From positions 62,001 to 126,000 of the forward strand of contig NZ_JAMBOH010000012.1 in assembly GCF_023715505.1 (NCBI RefSeq): 64,000 nt of DNA, given 5' to 3'. The DNA is from Neobacillus cucumis. Lineage in GTDB: Bacteria; Bacillota; Bacilli; Bacillales_B; DSM-18226. A program made the position numbers and the translations under genes. Every line of letters starts with the position of its first letter. Within the stretch, counting starts at the first letter, position 1. The notes beneath the pieces were generated by a model. That model did not search any database. It was not told where the DNA came from and was given only the letters and a program-made list of their open reading frames with translations. Below are positions 61,668-64,000 of this stretch, one piece after another.

Positions 61668-62072
61668 ATGGTTAACAACAATAAGACCTTGATAACAGGT
61701 GAAATGTTACGTAGGTATTACGAACTAAATAAACAGAAAAAAGAAATTGAGCTTGAAATGAATGAATTAAAGGATGCTTTTCAAAGTTATTTTAATCAAC
61801 TAGTTGGTACCCAGCAAAAAGGCGAAATGACGGTTAGCGGGTTCAAGCTCCAAAGACAAATCCGAAAAATAGAAAAATTTCTTGAGGTGGATACCGTTAA
61901 AAGGCTAGAAGAATTGCAGATGACAGATCTCATTCAGGTAATCAGAAGGCCGGATGATTCGAAAATAAAAGCAGCTCTTGAGTTGGGATTATTAACGCAT
62001 ACTCACTTAGACGGCTGTGTAACAACGAGTTATACCCCTGCCATTTCAGTTAAACCCGTTACGCCTAGATAA
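61668..62072 (+). CDS. Hypothetical coiled-coil protein
   Basis: 134 aa, TAGGAGGATGG before the ATG. Residues ~10-50 form a heptad-rich helix (YYELNKQKKEIELEMNELKD), followed by a basic strand region (GFKLQRQIRKIEKFLEVD) and a Thr-rich tail. The layout recalls phage-type recombination accessory proteins, but I do not recognise a family. Single gene; the dispersed repeat copy C follows. Confidence 0.6.
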   Translation: MVNNNKTLITGEMLRRYYELNKQKKEIELEMNELKDAFQSYFNQLVGTQQKGEMTVSGFKLQRQIRKIEKFLEVDTVKRLEELQMTDLIQVIRRPDDSKIKAALELGLLTHTHLDGCVTTSYTPAISVKPVTPR

Positions 62073-62090
62073 GAGTTAAAAATATAGGTA

Positions 62091-62270
62091 CAAAAGTGCA
62101 AGCGCCTTGAACAGCCCCGATAAGCATAAGTCGCTCAGGGAAGGAAGGCGTTCTTTGCCTTCCTTCCCTGAGTGGCTGTAGACCATCGAGGGGCTAGGCG
62201 CTGGAACTTGACGTCGATTGTCCGTTTTTTAATAGTTATTCAAAAGCGAAAATTTTATAATTTCCTTAAC
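62091..62270 (+). repeat. Dispersed repeat, copy C (full, DnaA box degenerate)
   Basis: Same plan as copy A: AGCGCCTTGAACAGCCCCGAT at the left (21 bases in the genome; first 20 matter) and ATCGAGGGGCTAGGCGCT at the right form terminal inverted repeats. The centre is CGCTCAGGGAAGGAAGGCG with its complement. The tail ends GCGAAAATTTTATAATTT. The DnaA-box position reads TTATTCAAA. Confidence 0.8.
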
Positions 62271-62279
62271 AACAACGAA

Positions 62280-62307
62280 AAAAGAGCTTGGGCGACCAAG
62301 CTCTTTT
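62280..62307 (-). terminator. Terminator of the 117-aa gene
   Basis: AAAGAGCTTGG (62281-62291) pairs with CCAAGCTCTTT (62296-62306), followed on the minus strand by TTTTTTCG; usable in both directions. Confidence 0.85.
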
Positions 62308-62318
62308 AAAAATGGTAT

Positions 62319-62672
62319 CTATACTTTTTCACTTACCGTTATACGGTCTTCCATTCTTTTTAGAATATAGCAGGTGCCATCTTCAGCAAAGTATAAGCAT
62401 GTACCTTGTGTAACATTAAAATTGACATTCTTTTTATCATAAATTAACTTCTTTACCTTAACGAATTGTTCAACTAATTCATTGTCAGGATTGTAAATAA
62501 TCCCTGTATCTCCTTGTGTTGTAACAAATCCTTTTGGGTCGCGCTTCCGTTCCGGCTTCAATTCAGCAGACCAGCTAGCATTTAAAAGAACAGAACCGGC
62601 ATTGAATTTCGACTTTCTGGTTTGGATGGACCAAGTTTTCCGGCAATTACAGCGGTATATTTTGAATTTCAT
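62319..62672 (-). CDS. Hypothetical protein
   Basis: 117 aa from the ATG at 62672 (AAGGA 8 nt upstream). Basic N-terminus MKFKIYRCNCRKTWSIQTRK with CxC, then beta-rich text (VLLNASWSAELKPERKRD, GTCLYFAEDGTCYILKRM). Four Cys in two pairs could form a small metal site. No family recognised. Single gene. Confidence 0.6.
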   Translation of the reverse strand: MKFKIYRCNCRKTWSIQTRKSKFNAGSVLLNASWSAELKPERKRDPKGFVTTQGDTGIIYNPDNELVEQFVKVKKLIYDKKNVNFNVTQGTCLYFAEDGTCYILKRMEDRITVSEKV

Positions 62673-62804
62673 CACCCGATTCCTTCTTCCTTTGATGATT
62701 GTAATTGTAAAATTCAAAATAAAGTCACTGTAATTATATTAATCACATGGGTAAATTATTAGTACTCCGCCCATTTTGTTAGCCAGTTAAAAGGGTGCTC
62801 CCCT

Positions 62805-63329
62805 CTATACCTCTATTTGTTGATTAACGTTTGCCGTTTCTTCGTCCTCTCCCCAGCCTTTGCATACATCTACCCACTCCTTAGCACCAGAGTATTCAAA
62901 TAATTCTTCCTTCGTTAACTCAATGGCGGAGTTGGTGCTGCCGCATGCCGGAAAAACCGTCGTAAATCGCTGCATGGAAATATCCAGGTAGACCTCTAGG
63001 TCGTTTTTTAACCCAAACGGGCAAACGCCTCCAATTGCATGTCCTGTTTGGTCAAGCACCTCTACCGGCGACAGCATACGAGCTTTATAGCCAAAGAATT
63101 CGCGGAATTTCTTATTATCAATCTTTGCATCACCGGCCGCAACAATTAATATGGCCTTTTCCTCCGACCCACGAAAGGATAATGTTTTAGCAATTCGTGC
63201 AGGACTTACACCGATCGTTTCAGCTGCTTGGTCCACTGTTGCACTGGATGTTTCAAATTCCATTACATCCTGCTCCCGGTTCCACTGTTCTAAATGCTTC
63301 TTAACACTTTCAAATGACAAATTACTCAT
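62805..63329 (-). CDS. YbaK/EbsC-type aminoacyl-tRNA deacylase
   Basis: 174 aa from the ATG at 63329; the open frame to 63491 upstream lacks a site. MSNLSFESVKKHLEQWN, SSATVDQAAETIGVSPARIAKTLSF (with the conserved Lys), VAAGDAKIDNKKFREFFG and IGGVCPFGL (GxxxPFG) match the ProX/YbaK editing fold. It clears mischarged tRNA, usually Cys- or Ala-tRNAPro. Located upstream of the yebC-family gene's terminator region on the same strand. Confidence 0.88.
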   Translation of the reverse strand: MSNLSFESVKKHLEQWNREQDVMEFETSSATVDQAAETIGVSPARIAKTLSFRGSEEKAILIVAAGDAKIDNKKFREFFGYKARMLSPVEVLDQTGHAIGGVCPFGLKNDLEVYLDISMQRFTTVFPACGSTNSAIELTKEELFEYSGAKEWVDVCKGWGEDEETANVNQQIEV

Positions 63330-63451
63330 CCTTTCCTTAATTTTCAATATTAAAATAATAACATACTTTATCAGATTAAAGAGAATAGACAGCTTATTAT
63401 GAATGTTCAAGAAAAAAATTGGGGAGTCGCAAGGACAGTAATTCTTTAGAT

Positions 63452-63483
63452 AAGAAAAAAAGCAGAACCAAAATGGCCTGCTT
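63452..63483 (-). terminator. Terminator of the yebC-family gene
   Basis: AAGCAG (63460-63465) pairs with CTGCTT (63478-63483), followed on the minus strand by TTTTTTTTC. Confidence 0.7.
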
Positions 63484-63490
63484 TCATGCA

Positions 63491-64000
63491 TTATTCACCG
63501 AGATCAACGTTATGATATACGCGCTGAACATCTTCTAAATCTTCTAGTACATCGATCATTTTTTCGAATTTCACTAATGCTTCACCATCAAGTGTTACCT
63601 CGTTTTGTGGAAGCATCGTTAATTCTGCTACAGTAAAATCAGTAATACCAGCTTGCTTAAAGGCTTCCTGGACAGCATGGAATTGATCTGGCTCTGCATA
63701 AACGATTACTTGCTCATCTTCTTCTAATATGTCACGTACATCCACATCTGCTTCCATTAATAGTTCAAGAACATCATCTGATGATTTTCCTTCTACACCA
63801 ATGACAGCTGTTGCATCAAACATATAGGAAACAGAACCGCTGACTCCCATATTTCCACCGTTTTTTCCAAAAGCAGCGCGGACATCTGCAGCGGTACGGT
63901 TTACGTTATTGGTTAGGGCATCTACAATAACCATTGACCCGTTTGGACCAAAGCCCTCATAACGAAGTTCTGTATAGCTTTCTTCTGAACCACCCTTGGC
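63491..64000 (-). CDS. YebC/PmpR family transcription or translation factor, C-terminal part
   Basis: The frame is open to the window edge; about 169 residues are visible of the usual ~240, the N-terminus is missing. [40 protein letters not shown] and [16 protein letters not shown] are YebC/TACO1 family hallmarks. Recent work links the family to relief of ribosome stalling at prolines; older annotation is DNA-binding regulator. In B. subtilis the gene is yrbC. Confidence 0.93.
   Translation of the reverse strand, partial: AKGGSEESYTELRYEGFGPNGSMVIVDALTNNVNRTAADVRAAFGKNGGNMGVSGSVSYMFDATAVIGVEGKSSDDVLELLMEADVDVRDILEEDEQVIVYAEPDQFHAVQEAFKQAGITDFTVAELTMLPQNEVTLDGEALVKFEKMIDVLEDLEDVQRVYHNVDLGE

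Overview
The window looks like chromosomal DNA of an endospore-forming, low-GC Gram-positive bacterium of the Bacillaceae (Bacillus or Neobacillus type). The reasons are the AGGAGG-type ribosome sites with frequent TTG and GTG starts, T-rich intrinsic terminators, sigma-A promoters, and a spore gene set (CotH kinase with CotG- and CotB-like coat proteins, GerPA/GerPF-like proteins, YyaC, sigma-K-like promoters). I see no rRNA, tRNA, CRISPR array, prophage or insertion sequence. Several genes carry indels or stops (an ABC-F ATPase, a Thr-rich secreted protein, a ring-cleaving dioxygenase, an AEC transporter), so part of the region is decaying or carries sequencing errors.

Layout. 1-1.8 kb: end of the xpt-pbuX purine salvage operon. 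2.2-5.1 kb: a small kinase-like gene, a GerPF-like spore gene and a broken ABC-F gene. 5.3-8.6 kb: a three-gene PhnD/PhnC/fused-PhnE type ABC transporter of the kind annotated as putative selenate uptake. 9-12.6 kb: an MFS efflux pump, a small secreted protein and a YyaL-like thioredoxin/glycosidase-fold protein. 13-19.8 kb: an arsenic island. One half is arsI divergent from arsR1 and two small ORFs, sharing five or six ATCAA-N6-TTGAT operators. The other half is arsR2-acr3-arsC / arsD-arsA-phosphatase with a different TATAAGTA/TACTTATA operator. Between the halves lies a HesB-like gene whose conserved Cys codon is an in-frame UGA followed by a SECIS-like hairpin, so it is a probable selenoprotein. 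19.9-20.8 kb: paired fluoride channels behind a fluoride riboswitch. 20.9-28.3 kb: housekeeping and hypothetical genes. 28.6-32.3 kb: a 1219-aa membrane protein combining DUF2062, GH18, polysaccharide deacetylase and GT2 domains.

33-45.7 kb: FMN reductase, DUF421 protein, PrsW-type protease, an MhqD/MhqE-like quinone-resistance operon, a SulP transporter, an AEC pseudogene, methionine aminopeptidase, D-serine dehydratase, a pyruvate-kinase-like protein and an ArsB/YwrK-type transporter. A dispersed repeat with a perfect DnaA-box sequence occurs twice here and in a degenerate form near 62 kb. 46-51 kb: a spore coat locus matching the Bacillus subtilis ywrK-ywrJ-cotB-cotH-cotG neighbourhood, with a divergent CotG-like SGSKGS-repeat protein, CotH kinase and three CotB/YwrJ-like proteins. 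52.4-52.6 kb: a probable unannotated small RNA. 52.8-56.9 kb: the trehalose operon treP-treC-treR with TreR and CcpA sites. 57-64 kb: SRAP protein, three tandem 77-aa GerP-like proteins, GNAT enzymes, YyaC, a Gly/His/Met repeat protein, a SET protein, small hypotheticals, a YbaK-type deacylase and the partial yebC-family gene.

Gene systems that work together: import of a selenium/phosphonate-type anion may support the UGA-decoding HesB-like protein; the two ArsR circuits divide organic-arsenic lysis (ArsI) from arsenite export and ArsA pumping; CotH probably phosphorylates the neighbouring Ser-rich coat proteins. All family assignments are from reading the translations; no database search was run.
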